Shown here piece by piece: positions 18,287-27,900 of a DNA stretch of 64,000 nucleotides (position 1 is the stretch's first letter; the number at the start of each line of letters is the position of its first letter). The stretch spans positions 3,345,398-3,409,397 of the forward strand of contig NZ_CP100461.1 of the NCBI RefSeq assembly GCF_024228675.1, read 5' to 3'. The notes beneath the pieces were generated by a model. The model saw only the letters and a program-made list of their open reading frames with translations, was not told the origin of the DNA and did not search any database. The stretch comes from Salinigranum marinum. GTDB lineage: Archaea > Halobacteriota > Halobacteria > Halobacteriales > Haloferacaceae. The position numbers and the translations under genes were made by a program.

Positions 18287-19099
18287 ATGGCGACACACTC
18301 GACACACCCGACGCACTCACGGACCGCACGCCCCGACTGGTTCACCGTCGCGTTCGTCCTCGGTGGACTGTTGCTCGTCTACTACCTCGTCCCGATGGTC
18401 TCACTGTTCCTCTCGGTTCCGCCGGGGGAGGTCGCCGGCCGCATGGCCGATCCGACCGTCGTGAACGCCGCGACGACGTCGCTGTTGTCCGCGTCGATCA
18501 CCACGGTCGTCGCCACCGCGTTCGGCCTCCCGCTGGCGTACTGGCTCGCGCGCGCGGCGACGCCGTGGAAGAACGCCGTCCTCGCGGTCGTGGTCCTGCC
18601 GTTGGTGGTGCCTCCGACCGTCGGTGGGGTCGTGCTGCTCACGGTGGTGGGGCCGAACACGGCCCTCGGCGGGGCGGCCGCCGCCGCGGGCGTGCCGCTG
18701 ACCCGCTCGCTCGCCGGGGTAGTGCTCGCCCAACTGTTCGTCGCGTCGCCGTTCGTGGTCGTCACGGCGAAGGCGGCCTTCGAGGGGGTCGATCGGACGC
18801 TCGAACACGCCTCGCGGTCGCTCGGCGAGAGCCGGTGGGGGACTGCCCGCCGGATCACTCTCCCGCTGGCCGGGCCGGGCATCCTCGCCGGCGTGACGCT
18901 CGCGTTCGCCCGCGCGATGGGCGAGTTCGGCGCGACGATGATGTTGGCGTACTACCCGCGGACGATGCCGGTGCAGATCTGGGTGTCGTTCGTCTCGCTC
19001 GGGCTCGACAACGCCTATCCGGTGGCGATCCTCCTCGTGATCATCGCCGTCGTCGCGCTCGTGATCCTCAACACCGTCGCGTCGAACCCGTGGGAATGA
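18287..19099 (+). CDS. wtpB: Tungstate/molybdate ABC permease
   Basis: This ABC permease of about 270 residues (MATHSTHPTHSRTARPDWF start) has six membrane helices. The cytoplasmic EAA loop that contacts the ATPase (ASRSLGESRWGTARRITLPLA) lies near residue 190, typical of ModB/WtpB. It starts 5 bp after wtpA. The frame extends upstream into wtpA, but 18287 gives the normal N-terminus. Its stop overlaps wtpC by 4 bp. Confidence 0.92.
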   Translation: MATHSTHPTHSRTARPDWFTVAFVLGGLLLVYYLVPMVSLFLSVPPGEVAGRMADPTVVNAATTSLLSASITTVVATAFGLPLAYWLARAATPWKNAVLAVVVLPLVVPPTVGGVVLLTVVGPNTALGGAAAAAGVPLTRSLAGVVLAQLFVASPFVVVTAKAAFEGVDRTLEHASRSLGESRWGTARRITLPLAGPGILAGVTLAFARAMGEFGATMMLAYYPRTMPVQIWVSFVSLGLDNAYPVAILLVIIAVVALVILNTVASNPWE

Positions 19100-20157
19100 C
19101 GCTCGAACTCGACGGCGTGGTGAAGTCGTACGGCGAGTTCTCGTTCGGGCCGCTCGATCTCACCGTCGGCGACGAGGTGCTCGCGGTGCTCGGCCCGTCC
19201 GGGAGCGGCAAGAGCACGCTCCTGTCGACGATCGCGGGGATTGTCCGTCCCGACGGCGGCTCGATCACGCTCGACGGCCGCGACCTGGTCGGTCGCCCGC
19301 TCGAACGTCGTCGGGTCGGGATGGTGTTCCAGGACGGGGCGCTGTTTCCGCACTTGACCGCCCGCGAGAACGTCGGCTACGCCGCCACGACTCCCGAGCG
19401 AGTCGACGAACTCGCGTCGATGCTGGAGATCGGCTCCGTGCTCGACCGCCGCCCGGCGTCGCTCTCGGGCGGCGAACGGCAACGGGTGGCGCTGGCCCGG
19501 ACGCTCGCGGCCGAGCCCGACGCGCTGTTGCTCGACGAGCCGCTGTCGAGCCTGGACACGCCGATCCGCCGCCGGCTGCGCGACGAACTCCACGACCTGT
19601 TCCGGTCGATCGCGATCCCGATCGTCTACGTCACCCACGACCAGCGCTCGGCGACCGTCCTCGGCGACCGACTCGCGATCCTCCGCGAGGGGACGGTCGA
19701 CCAGATCGGTCCACCCGCTACCGTCATCTCCCGCCCGGCCACCGAGTTCGTCGCCCGGTTCACCGGGACCGAGAACGTGTTCGAGGCGAGCGTCGCGCGG
19801 GACGGCGACGACACACACCTCCGGGTCGGCGGGGCGACGCTCGGCGTCCGCACCGACCACCCCACCGGCTCGACGGTCTCGGTGTGCGTCCGCCCGTCCC
19901 GAGTGCTGGTGCGCCCGGCGTCCGAGGGCGCGTCCGGGCGCGATTCCCTGTCCGGGACGATCCGTCGACAGTTGAACGAGGGGGACGAGTACCGCATCCG
20001 CGTCGCCATCGACGGAGCTGACCTCGAACTGATCGCGCGCGTGCGGGCGACCCGGTTCGAGCGGCTGGGCGTCGGGCCGGGGTCGGCGGTCCGGATGCGT
20101 CTCCCGCCCGAGGCGGTCCACGTGCTGGACGGGGCGGACGACGCCGCCGAACGGTAA
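19096..20157 (+). CDS. wtpC: Tungstate/molybdate ABC ATPase
   Basis: This 353-residue ABC ATPase has Walker A GPSGSGKST near residue 36, Q-loop VFQDGALFPHL, signature LSGGERQRVALARTL, Walker B ALLLDEPLSSLD and the switch His in VYVTHDQ. Residues from about 245 form a TOBE-like domain, which in ModC/WtpC binds oxyanion or regulates transport. The start overlaps wtpB by ATGA. The imported metal would supply molybdopterin enzymes; one such hydroxylase is encoded in the island at 51999-55652. Confidence 0.93.
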   Translation: MTLELDGVVKSYGEFSFGPLDLTVGDEVLAVLGPSGSGKSTLLSTIAGIVRPDGGSITLDGRDLVGRPLERRRVGMVFQDGALFPHLTARENVGYAATTPERVDELASMLEIGSVLDRRPASLSGGERQRVALARTLAAEPDALLLDEPLSSLDTPIRRRLRDELHDLFRSIAIPIVYVTHDQRSATVLGDRLAILREGTVDQIGPPATVISRPATEFVARFTGTENVFEASVARDGDDTHLRVGGATLGVRTDHPTGSTVSVCVRPSRVLVRPASEGASGRDSLSGTIRRQLNEGDEYRIRVAIDGADLELIARVRATRFERLGVGPGSAVRMRLPPEAVHVLDGADDAAER

Positions 20158-20329
20158 CCGCTCGCATCGCGACCCACCCACGTTTCCTCAAGCCACCGTC
20201 TGACCCGGCCACGCCGATTCGATATCGCAGTATTCGGTTTATCGACGCGTCGTGAGCGATCGCGGGAGTCGACGCTCCGGCCGTCCGACGTACCGTCTCA
20301 CTTTTTGCCGTGCCGTGGAAACGCCAGGT

Positions 20330-20659
20330 ATGGCCGCGTTCGACCCCGAGAAGTTCGAGGACAAGTACGTGCACTACTTCGCCGAACTCCAGCGAGCGTA
20401 CAAAAACGCCTTCGAGACGATGCGGGAGCCGTACGACTCGGATCTGATCCACGCGATCGACCAACTCGTGCTCAACGAGTCCGAACCGTTCTACGAGGAC
20501 GGTACCTTCCGCGTCGAACTTCCGGACGACCCCGCCGACCGGATGGCGGGAAGCGGTGTCGCGGTCGACGCGGAGACGCTGGACGCGGCGCTCGACGACT
20601 ACGTCGCGGAGATCGAAGCCGAACTCCACCGCGTGCTCGGCGTCGAACGCGACGAGTGA
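20330..20659 (+). CDS. DUF5783-like small acidic protein
   Basis: This 109-residue soluble acidic protein begins MAAFDPEKFEDKYVHYFAEL. Charged helices (LQRAYKNAFETMREPYDSDL, LDDYVAEIEAELHRVLGVE) dominate. It resembles a small family conserved in haloarchaea and labelled DUF5783, from memory of the N-terminal pattern. No catalytic motif is present. The start at 20330 is preferred over 20252 because conservation-like composition begins there. It lies alone between wtpC and the MgtE-like gene. Confidence 0.8.
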   Translation: MAAFDPEKFEDKYVHYFAELQRAYKNAFETMREPYDSDLIHAIDQLVLNESEPFYEDGTFRVELPDDPADRMAGSGVAVDAETLDAALDDYVAEIEAELHRVLGVERDE

Positions 20660-20801
20660 GCGCTCGGGGACAGCTGAATCGCAGGACGTGCGCCCGGCCG
20701 AATATAGTCCCCTTCGATGGGTTGACCGACCCGCGGTCCAGGGTCGATCGCCCGTCCCACCCGGCGGTGAGTGTTTTCGGGACCGCTCCTGTACGTCTCC
20801 C

Positions 20802-21767
20802 ATGGCGCTCGGCGTGGCGAACGGCACGATCCGGAGCATCACGTCCACCGAGATCCCGACGTACCGGCCGGCGGACACCACGGAAGCCGTCCTCGACGGG
20901 CTCGTCGGTCGGACGTGGGACAGTGCCGACACGGTTTACATCCTCGACGATCGACGGCTCGTCGGCCGGGTCGACATCGCCGAGCTCTTGCGGGCGGCGA
21001 ACGACGTCCCCGCGTCGCGGCTGATGAAGCCGGCGACGGCCCGTTTGCACCCCGACGCCGGCCGGGAGCGCGCCGTCTTCCTCGCCATCGAGAAGGACAA
21101 GGACGAGATCCCAGTGGTCGACGGTCGGAATCGACTTCTCGGGGCAGTTACTTCCCAGGCAATCATCGACACCATGCACCGAGAGCAGCTGGAGGACGCG
21201 CTCGTCGGTGCCGGGATCCAACAGACGGGGCCGCGGTTCGCGGACCTCGCCGGGGCGGGCGTTCGTGTCGCCGTTCGGAGCCGAGCCCCGTGGCTCCTCT
21301 TCGGTCTCCTGGTCGGGCTGTTTCTCAGCGTGATCTCCAGTCGGTTCGAGGCGATCCTACGCGGCAACATCGCGCTCGCGTTCTTCGCGCCGGTCGTCGC
21401 GTACATCGCCGACTCGGTCGGGACGCAGTCGGAGGCGATCGCCGTCAGGGCGTTCGCCGTCACGGAGGTCGACTACGGCTCGTACCTCCGGCGTGAACTC
21501 CTCGTCGGCCTCGTCATCGGCCTCGTGATCGGCGGCATCGGCGGCCTGGGGGCGGCGCTCATCGCCTCGTCGCCGGGGATCGGGCTCGTGGTCGGGCTCT
21601 CGCTGTTCGTCTCCAGCGCCGTCGCGACCGTCCTCGCCTCGCTCATCCCGATCGGGTTCGTCCTGTTGGACGTGGATCCCGCACTCGGCAGCGGTCCGCT
21701 GGCGACCGCGCTCCATGACGTCATCAGCATCCTGATCTACTTCGCGTTCGTCCTCGCTCTGCTCTGA
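20802..21767 (+). CDS. MgtE-like magnesium transporter with CBS pair
   Basis: This 321-residue protein combines an N-terminal cytoplasmic CBS pair (residues about 25-130; TVYILDDRRLVGRVDIAELL and EIPVVDGRNRLLGAV) with five C-terminal membrane helices of the MgtE type. The pore-region block APVVAYIADSVGTQSEAIAV resembles the MgtE selectivity segment. It lacks the N-terminal superhelical domain of bacterial MgtE, as do other archaeal half-size members. Magnesium or another divalent cation is the likely substrate. ATG 20802 precedes the CBS region; the upstream extension is a shadow of the DUF5783 gene. Confidence 0.87.
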   Translation: MALGVANGTIRSITSTEIPTYRPADTTEAVLDGLVGRTWDSADTVYILDDRRLVGRVDIAELLRAANDVPASRLMKPATARLHPDAGRERAVFLAIEKDKDEIPVVDGRNRLLGAVTSQAIIDTMHREQLEDALVGAGIQQTGPRFADLAGAGVRVAVRSRAPWLLFGLLVGLFLSVISSRFEAILRGNIALAFFAPVVAYIADSVGTQSEAIAVRAFAVTEVDYGSYLRRELLVGLVIGLVIGGIGGLGAALIASSPGIGLVVGLSLFVSSAVATVLASLIPIGFVLLDVDPALGSGPLATALHDVISILIYFAFVLALL

Positions 21768-21851
21768 GTTTCCGGAGCCGCGGCCGCGCCGACGAGGGCC
21801 GCTCGACGGGTGAACCAAAGGCATAAGCCCCGCCGTTTCCAAGCAACGTGC

Positions 21852-22214
21852 ATGAGTACGGACGCCCAAGAGGCCGACGACGACCTGAAAGAGCGGGTCT
21901 CGAACTTCCTGCGCCGGAACTTCCCCCAGATCCAGATGCACGGTGGGAGCGCCGCGATTCAGGGGCTCGACCGCGAGACGGGCGAGGTCACCATCCAGCT
22001 CGGCGGTGCCTGCTCCGGCTGTGGGATCTCCCCGATGACGATCCAGGCGATCAAGAGCCGCATGGTCAAAGAGATCCCCGAGATCGAGATCGTCCACGCC
22101 GACACCGGCATGGGCGGTGGCCACGACGGCGGCGGCGGCGGCATGTCGCCGTCGTTCCCCGGCGACACGACGGAGGACTCGGACCGCGACGAGGGGCCGC
22201 AGGCACCGTTCTGA
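21852..22214 (+). CDS. NifU C-terminal-like iron-sulfur scaffold
   Basis: This 120-residue protein is dominated by a NifU C-terminal domain (residues about 10-80) with the CxxC motif CSGCGIS, used to hold and transfer an Fe-S cluster. The block GSAAIQGLDRETGEVTIQLG precedes it. The tail is glycine-rich then acidic (GGGHDGGGGGMSPSFPG). A start at 21852 removes an unconvincing 14-residue extension. A stand-alone NifU-domain protein in haloarchaea most likely acts as an Fe-S carrier. Confidence 0.92.
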   Translation: MSTDAQEADDDLKERVSNFLRRNFPQIQMHGGSAAIQGLDRETGEVTIQLGGACSGCGISPMTIQAIKSRMVKEIPEIEIVHADTGMGGGHDGGGGGMSPSFPGDTTEDSDRDEGPQAPF

Positions 22215-22426
22215 GCCGGCTCGTCCGTCCGATAGTCCCGTCGCTCCAGTAGCAGCCGTCCCGTTTCTTTTCAGCGAGTTCCGTCGCTTCGACGCCGAGC
22301 CCGCCGCTTCTCGACCGAGAGGGGGCACGCCGCGTTCTCGCTCGTAAAGCGTATCTCGCGATATCGAATCCTGGCTCGGACCCGTGAACAGAGGGGTTTA
22401 TTCGGCTCAACACGCAAGACTGACGC

Positions 22427-23974
22427 ATGGCAACCGAGTCGCCCACGAACGTCCTCTTCGTGGTGATGGACACGGTCCGGAAGGACCACCTCACGCCATA
22501 CGGCTACGACCGGCCGACGACGCCGGGGTTAGAGGCGTTCGCGGCAGAGGCGACCGTCTTCGACCAGGCGGTCGCCCCCGCCCCGTGGACGCTCCCGGTC
22601 CACGCGTCGCTCTTTACCGGGATGTACCCGAGCCAACACGGGGCCGACCAGGAGAACCCCTACCTCGACGGCGCGACCACGCTGGCGGAGACGCTCTCGA
22701 CCGCGGGCTACGACACCGCCTGTTACTCGTCGAACGCGTGGATCACGCCGTACACCCGTCTGACCGACGGGTTCACCGACCAGGACAACTTCTTCGAGGT
22801 GATGCCGGGCGAGTTCCTCTCTGGGCCACTCGCGAAGGCGTGGCGGACGCTCAACGACAACGAGCGCCTGCGCGCGGTCGCCGACAAACTCGTCAGCCTC
22901 GGCAACTCCGCCCACGAGTATCTCGCCGGTGGCGAGGGCGCGGACTCGAAGACCCCCGCCGTCGTCGACCGCACCCAAGAGTTCGTCTCGGAGTCGGAGG
23001 AAGAGTGGTTCGCGTTCATCAACTTGATGGACGCCCACCTCCCGTACCACCCGCCCGCCGAGTTCCGCGAGGAGTTCGCGCCGGGCGTCGACTCCACCGG
23101 GGTGTGTCAGAACTCGAAGGAGTACAACTCCGGCGCGCGCGACATCTCCGACGAGGAGTGGACGGACATCCGAGGGCTGTACGACGCCGAGATCGCCCAC
23201 ATCGACGCGGAAATCACGCGCCTGTTCGACTTCCTCAAACGTGAGGGCGAGTGGGAGGACACGATGGTCGTCGTCTGCGCGGATCACGGCGAACTCCACG
23301 GCGAACACGACCTCTACGGCCACGAGTTCTGCCTCTACGACCCCCTGATCAACGTCCCGCTCATCATCAAACACCCGGCGCTCGACGCCGACCGCCGCGA
23401 CGACCAGGTGGAACTGGTCGACCTGTACCACACCGTCCTCGACAGCTTCGGCGTCGAGGGCGGTTCGCCTGCCAGCGCGGGTGAGGAGGCGGTTGCGCTC
23501 GACCCGACGCGGTCGCTTCTCTCCGACTCGTACCGGCGGTTCGACGGGGATACTGCCCCCGACCCCGGTCAGCGCGCCGCCCCCGCCGGCGACTACGCGT
23601 TCGTCGAGTACTCGCGACCGGTCGTCGAACTCAAACAGCTCGAAGAGAAGGCCAAGCAGGGCGGTATCACGCTCCCACGCGATTCTCGCTTCTACTCGCG
23701 GATGCGTGCGGCGCGCCGCCCGGACGCGAAGTACGTCCGCATCGACCGCATCGCCGACGAGGCTTACCGCCTCGACCGCGACCCCGGCGAAACCGACAAC
23801 ATCACGACCGACGACGAGGCGGTCGCCGCGACCGAAGCGGCGCTGAGCGAGTTCGAGGCGAACGTCGGCGGCGCGTGGACCGACGCGCTCGACGACGAGG
23901 TGAGCGACGACACGGTCTCAGAGATGGACGACGAGGCCCAGGAGCGACTGCGCGACCTGGGCTACCTGGAGTAA
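22427..23974 (+). CDS. Sulfatase-fold hydrolase with Thr nucleophile
   Basis: This 515-residue member of the alkaline phosphatase/sulfatase superfamily has metal-binding blocks FVVMDTVRKDHL (Asp15, Asp20 region) and CADHGELHGEHDLYGH near residue 284. In place of the sulfatase CxPxR motif it has W-T55-L-P57-V-H59-AS, so formylglycine cannot form here and Thr55 is the probable nucleophile. Thr is the nucleophile in phospho- and phosphoglycerol transferases and nucleotide pyrophosphatases of this fold. Phosphodiester hydrolysis or transfer is therefore as likely as sulfate removal. No signal peptide is seen, so it is cytoplasmic. A TATA-like box (GTTTATT) is about 28 bp upstream. Confidence 0.88.
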   Translation: MATESPTNVLFVVMDTVRKDHLTPYGYDRPTTPGLEAFAAEATVFDQAVAPAPWTLPVHASLFTGMYPSQHGADQENPYLDGATTLAETLSTAGYDTACYSSNAWITPYTRLTDGFTDQDNFFEVMPGEFLSGPLAKAWRTLNDNERLRAVADKLVSLGNSAHEYLAGGEGADSKTPAVVDRTQEFVSESEEEWFAFINLMDAHLPYHPPAEFREEFAPGVDSTGVCQNSKEYNSGARDISDEEWTDIRGLYDAEIAHIDAEITRLFDFLKREGEWEDTMVVVCADHGELHGEHDLYGHEFCLYDPLINVPLIIKHPALDADRRDDQVELVDLYHTVLDSFGVEGGSPASAGEEAVALDPTRSLLSDSYRRFDGDTAPDPGQRAAPAGDYAFVEYSRPVVELKQLEEKAKQGGITLPRDSRFYSRMRAARRPDAKYVRIDRIADEAYRLDRDPGETDNITTDDEAVAATEAALSEFEANVGGAWTDALDDEVSDDTVSEMDDEAQERLRDLGYLE

Positions 23975-24005
23975 CGCTTTCCCGCCGCCCCGTCTCGGGA
24001 CGCGT

Positions 24006-24410
24006 ATGCCACACCTCCGGTTCGAGACGACGGCGACGCCGCACGACAGGAGAGCGTTCACCGAGTGGGTCACGGAGCGGTTCGCCGAGATCATGGAGAC
24101 GGGAACAAGTCACGTCGGCGTCTCCCTCCGGATCCGCGACGGGCGGGACCTCGCGCTCGGTCGCGCGGGACCGGACGAGGATGTCGCTCTCGTCGACGCC
24201 GACGTCCGCGCGGGTCGGACCGACGAACAGCGCCGCGAGCTAGCCGTGTCGATCGTCGAACGCCTCGCCGACCGCTGGGGGCTCCCCGAAGAGAACGTCT
24301 ACCTCGTCTACACCGAGCACGACGGCCGGGACTTCCATCTCGTCGAGGGGGCGCTCGCGTCGTGGGACGAGACGGAGGCCGACACCGGGGCGACGCGCCG
24401 CGAGGAGTGA
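24006..24410 (+). CDS. Tautomerase-superfamily protein
   Basis: This 134-residue protein starts Met-Pro-His (MPHLRFETTATPHDRRAF). After Met removal Pro1 would be the catalytic base of the 4-oxalocrotonate tautomerase/MIF superfamily. The pattern of one beta-alpha-beta unit repeated (HVGVSLRIRD; second helix RRELAVSIVERLADRWGLPE then NVYLVYTEHDG) fits the long, two-unit tautomerases. No operon partner is visible; it is convergent with the rubredoxin-like gene. Substrate unknown. Confidence 0.8.
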   Translation: MPHLRFETTATPHDRRAFTEWVTERFAEIMETGTSHVGVSLRIRDGRDLALGRAGPDEDVALVDADVRAGRTDEQRRELAVSIVERLADRWGLPEENVYLVYTEHDGRDFHLVEGALASWDETEADTGATRREE

Positions 24411-24506
24411 CCGGGCGAACGGGCGCTCATCGGGACTGTCGTGCCGCGTGTCGTGGCTCTCCACCCGGTTCGGCGAGACACCGGTGATGGCTCGCAACCG
24501 TCCGTA

Positions 24507-24824
24507 TCAGTCCTCGGCCCAGTAGTACAGATCCTCGCGCGCGGCACCGCACGCCGGACACGACGCTGGGAGGTCGCCCTCGATGCGGCCCATCTCGCCG
24601 CACTCCCAGCAGCGCCACATCACGTACGCCTTCCCGAAGACGTCACGAGCCTCGCCGAGGCCCACCTTCCCCGTTCCCCCGACGGAGCGGACGTAGAAGC
24701 CGACGTCGTCCAGTCCGCGGACGGTCCCCAGTTCGGTGCCGTCGGCGTCGTACACCGTGGTGCCGATCTCCACGTCGACGACGCTCTCGGTGTCGGCTGC
24801 GGCGGTGGATGTCTTCTCCGACAT
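24507..24824 (-). CDS. Rubredoxin-like zinc/iron ribbon protein
   Basis: This 105-residue protein has two parts. An N-terminal PRC-barrel-like segment (VEIGTTVYDADGTELGTVRG, residues about 17-60) is followed by a C-terminal ribbon with two CxxC knuckles, CWEC and CPAC, spaced as in rubredoxin/rubrerythrin, ending EDLYYWAED. The same combination recurs in haloarchaea as an uncharacterised family (DUF7130-like, from memory). The start at 24824 is supported by an AT-rich box near 24850 (CTTTTTTG on the minus strand). It may bind iron or zinc; electron transfer is possible. Confidence 0.83.
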   Translation of the reverse strand: MSEKTSTAAADTESVVDVEIGTTVYDADGTELGTVRGLDDVGFYVRSVGGTGKVGLGEARDVFGKAYVMWRCWECGEMGRIEGDLPASCPACGAAREDLYYWAED

Positions 24825-24928
24825 GCGTAGCTGTAACACCGCTGACGACAAAAAAGCGTGGTATGTTCTCACACGCTGACCGGTATCGGCCCTCGATCGA
24901 CCCGTCACTCACGCGGTGACCGCACGCG

Positions 24929-27900
24929 TCACATGAAATCCGCGATCCCGCTCTGTTTGTTCTTGTCGTTCTCGAACACCGATTCCAGGGATTTCTCCAG
25001 CACTTCGAGCCGCTGTTTGGTGTAGTCGCGGCAGTCGTACTCGTCGGCGACCCTGATCGCTGTCTCCATGTACTTGTTGACGGAGCCGCGGTGGACGGTG
25101 AGGTTCACCCGGCCGCCGCACTCTCTGCACTCGCCCGTCAACGGGACGCGGCGGTACTTCGCGCCACAGTCGAGACACCGCGTCTCCTGCCTCGAAAACG
25201 CCCGAAGGTTGCCGATGAGATCGGGTAAGAAGTGGTACTCGATGACGCGTTCGGCGACGTCGGTCTCGTCGACGGCCCGGAGCTTCCGCGCGAGTTCGAG
25301 TTGGGCGTCCATCTTCTCCATCATCGATCCGAGCGTCTTGTACGCCGACAGATCCGGGCCGAGCGCGATGTTCGAGGTGTCGTGGCTGTGCTCGAAGCCG
25401 TGGTACTCGTGGTCGGTGTCGAGCGTCTCCTCGGCGATCGTGATGTCGACCGATTCGGGATCGGCCATCTCCAGGGTGGCCTCGTAGAACTCGCGGGGGT
25501 ACTCGCGGACGATGTCGACGTTGTGCGCCTCGTCGTCGATCTCCGAGGGGTCGATTCGCGAGGACATCACCAGCGGGGCGTCCATCTGCCCGCCCCGCTT
25601 GTCGGGAAGGAACTCCTTCGAGAAGTTCAACAGGCCGTCCATGAGGAGCATGACGCAGTCTTCGTCGCCGTCGCACTGCTTCGTGTACAGGTCGTTCGCG
25701 ACCAGCGAGTGCGTATCTTCGACAGTCAGACAGTACGTGTGGTCGCCGGTGGCGGCGACATATTCGACGGATACGATGGACTCGACCAGATACTCTCCCG
25801 TCCCCCCGTCGAACACGCGGCGTCCGGCGACGGGGGTCTCCCCGACCCGGCGACGAAGTTGCTCGTCTTTTCGAGAGAGGTGGAGTCCGACGCGCCGAGA
25901 GAACCGGACCGCGTCCGAAGACGTGATCCGGAGCACGTACGAGGGGGTGGATATCGACTCGTCGTCGTCGATGTCGGCGGAGTCGGGGAACTGCTCGCAC
26001 AGCGGAGCGGGCTCGTGGGCGTTGACGTGAGAGGCGATGCCGAGACGCTTGAGGAGTGCAACGAGGTCCTCTTTGAGTTCCGGACTGACCGTCGTTGCCG
26101 AGACAACCAGTGCACCCGATTCGACGGTGCCGTCACCGCTGAAGTAGCCACGGAGATACGATTCGACGGTGGCGTCGGGGGCGTCGAAGATGCACTGTGG
26201 GGTCCGCTTCTCAGCCGCGGTGGGACCGGAATCGAGGACCGTATCGAAGAACGTCTGAAGTAGTCGCCCCGAGGCGGTCACCTCGGCGTCGTTCTCTGCG
26301 CACGGGTGGACTCCGAACGAGTCGCGGAGCGTCTCGACGAAGAAGTCGCGTGCTTCCGGCTCCGTGCCACAGATCGTCGTCTGGTGAACGGTCCCTTTTG
26401 ACGTCTCCTGTGCACGGGTGAATCCCTCCGCGGCGTAGTAGCCGAGCAAAGTCGCGAGCCGTTCGTCGACCTCGACGGTTCGGTCGATAGACGTTCTATC
26501 GCGCGTGAGACCGAGCTGCACGTCGTCGGGGAGCCGTGCGCAGAGTTCCGAGTCGGACTCGAAGAGTTCGCGGAGGAGCGTGACCGGGAGACTCTCTCTG
26601 TAGAGATAGTTGCCGAGCCGTTTCTTCGAGAGACCGAGATACTCCGCCGTGCTCTGCAACGGATAGAACGGTCCTACCCACTCGTCGGCGAGCGTCGACT
26701 CGAAGAGCGCGTAGAGACGGTCCCTGTCCAGCCCACGGATTGTCAACCGCTCCAGCGGGAAGTCGTCGAGCGAGAGGAACTCCGCCAGAAGGTCGAATCG
26801 CGGACACTCGATGTCGGGCCGAACGCTTTCCAGCTCGGCTGGCGTGATCGCGTGGTCGTCCGTGGTCAGTTCCGCAGCTAACCTCGAAACGACGTTCTCG
26901 CCGTCGAACACCTGCATCTCGTGATCCGGGGTCACCGTGAGTTCACGGCCGCTTCTCGTCTCGACGTGAACCAGGTGTTCAGGTGCCCGATGCTTCGAGA
27001 CCGCCTGAACTGGTTTCACCACCTGCGTGCCAGTCTCGTCGAGCGAGGGGACAAACACCTCGGTTTCGAGGTCCTGCACGAGCGTTCCGAAGTCGTCTTG
27101 ATCGGGGTCGTCGAGTCGGTCCTCGACGAACGCCTCGATCCGCTCGTGACGCCACTGTCCGTCCTCGTCTCGGAACCACAGTTTCGTGTCCGGGTGGAAG
27201 CAGTTCCGTCGCTTGGCCGCGTGGAAGTACGGGTGAGCGTACCCCACCGCCGCGGACGTGAAGCCGACGACCCGGCCGACGACCGCCGCCGACGTGTGCG
27301 GGGCCATTCCGAAGACGAGTTCGCCGACGAGGTCCTGCCGTTCGTCGACCTCGTAAAACGGCGGCAGGTCGTAAAAGCGCGTGAGTAGGTCGTCGACGAA
27401 GTCGGCGGTTTTGAGCATGTGCTCCGCCGCCCCGTCCGAAAGAACGATGTCCTGTACCTTCAGTTCGACCAGCTGGTCGTCGAACCGGAGCGGGTCGCCA
27501 TCGACGTCGGTGTCGTACCCCAATTCGCGAAAGTCGGCGGCGGAGACGTCCAGCTCCGACGGTCGGATCGACGTCACCGGCAGGTCGGTCATGTCGTAGC
27601 GGACGGTGCCGTCCTTGAACGAACTGACGCCGTGTTTCGCCCGTAAGACGCCTTTCTGGATCGGCTCGGGCGTCTTGTTCGACGACATCAGTCCCTTGAC
27701 TCCTTTGAGGATGTCGAAGGAGGCCTCGCGCTCGCCGACGTCGTCGAGCGCCGCCCGGAGTTCCGTGTTGAGGTCGACCGGCTGCCACGCGACCGACGAG
27801 ACGTCGCGCTCGCAGCGGTCGCAGTAGACGCGTCCGGCGTCGTCGGGCTCGACGACCGTCCCGCAGTCGTCGCACTCGTAGTGTGGCTCCGTGTGGCCCG

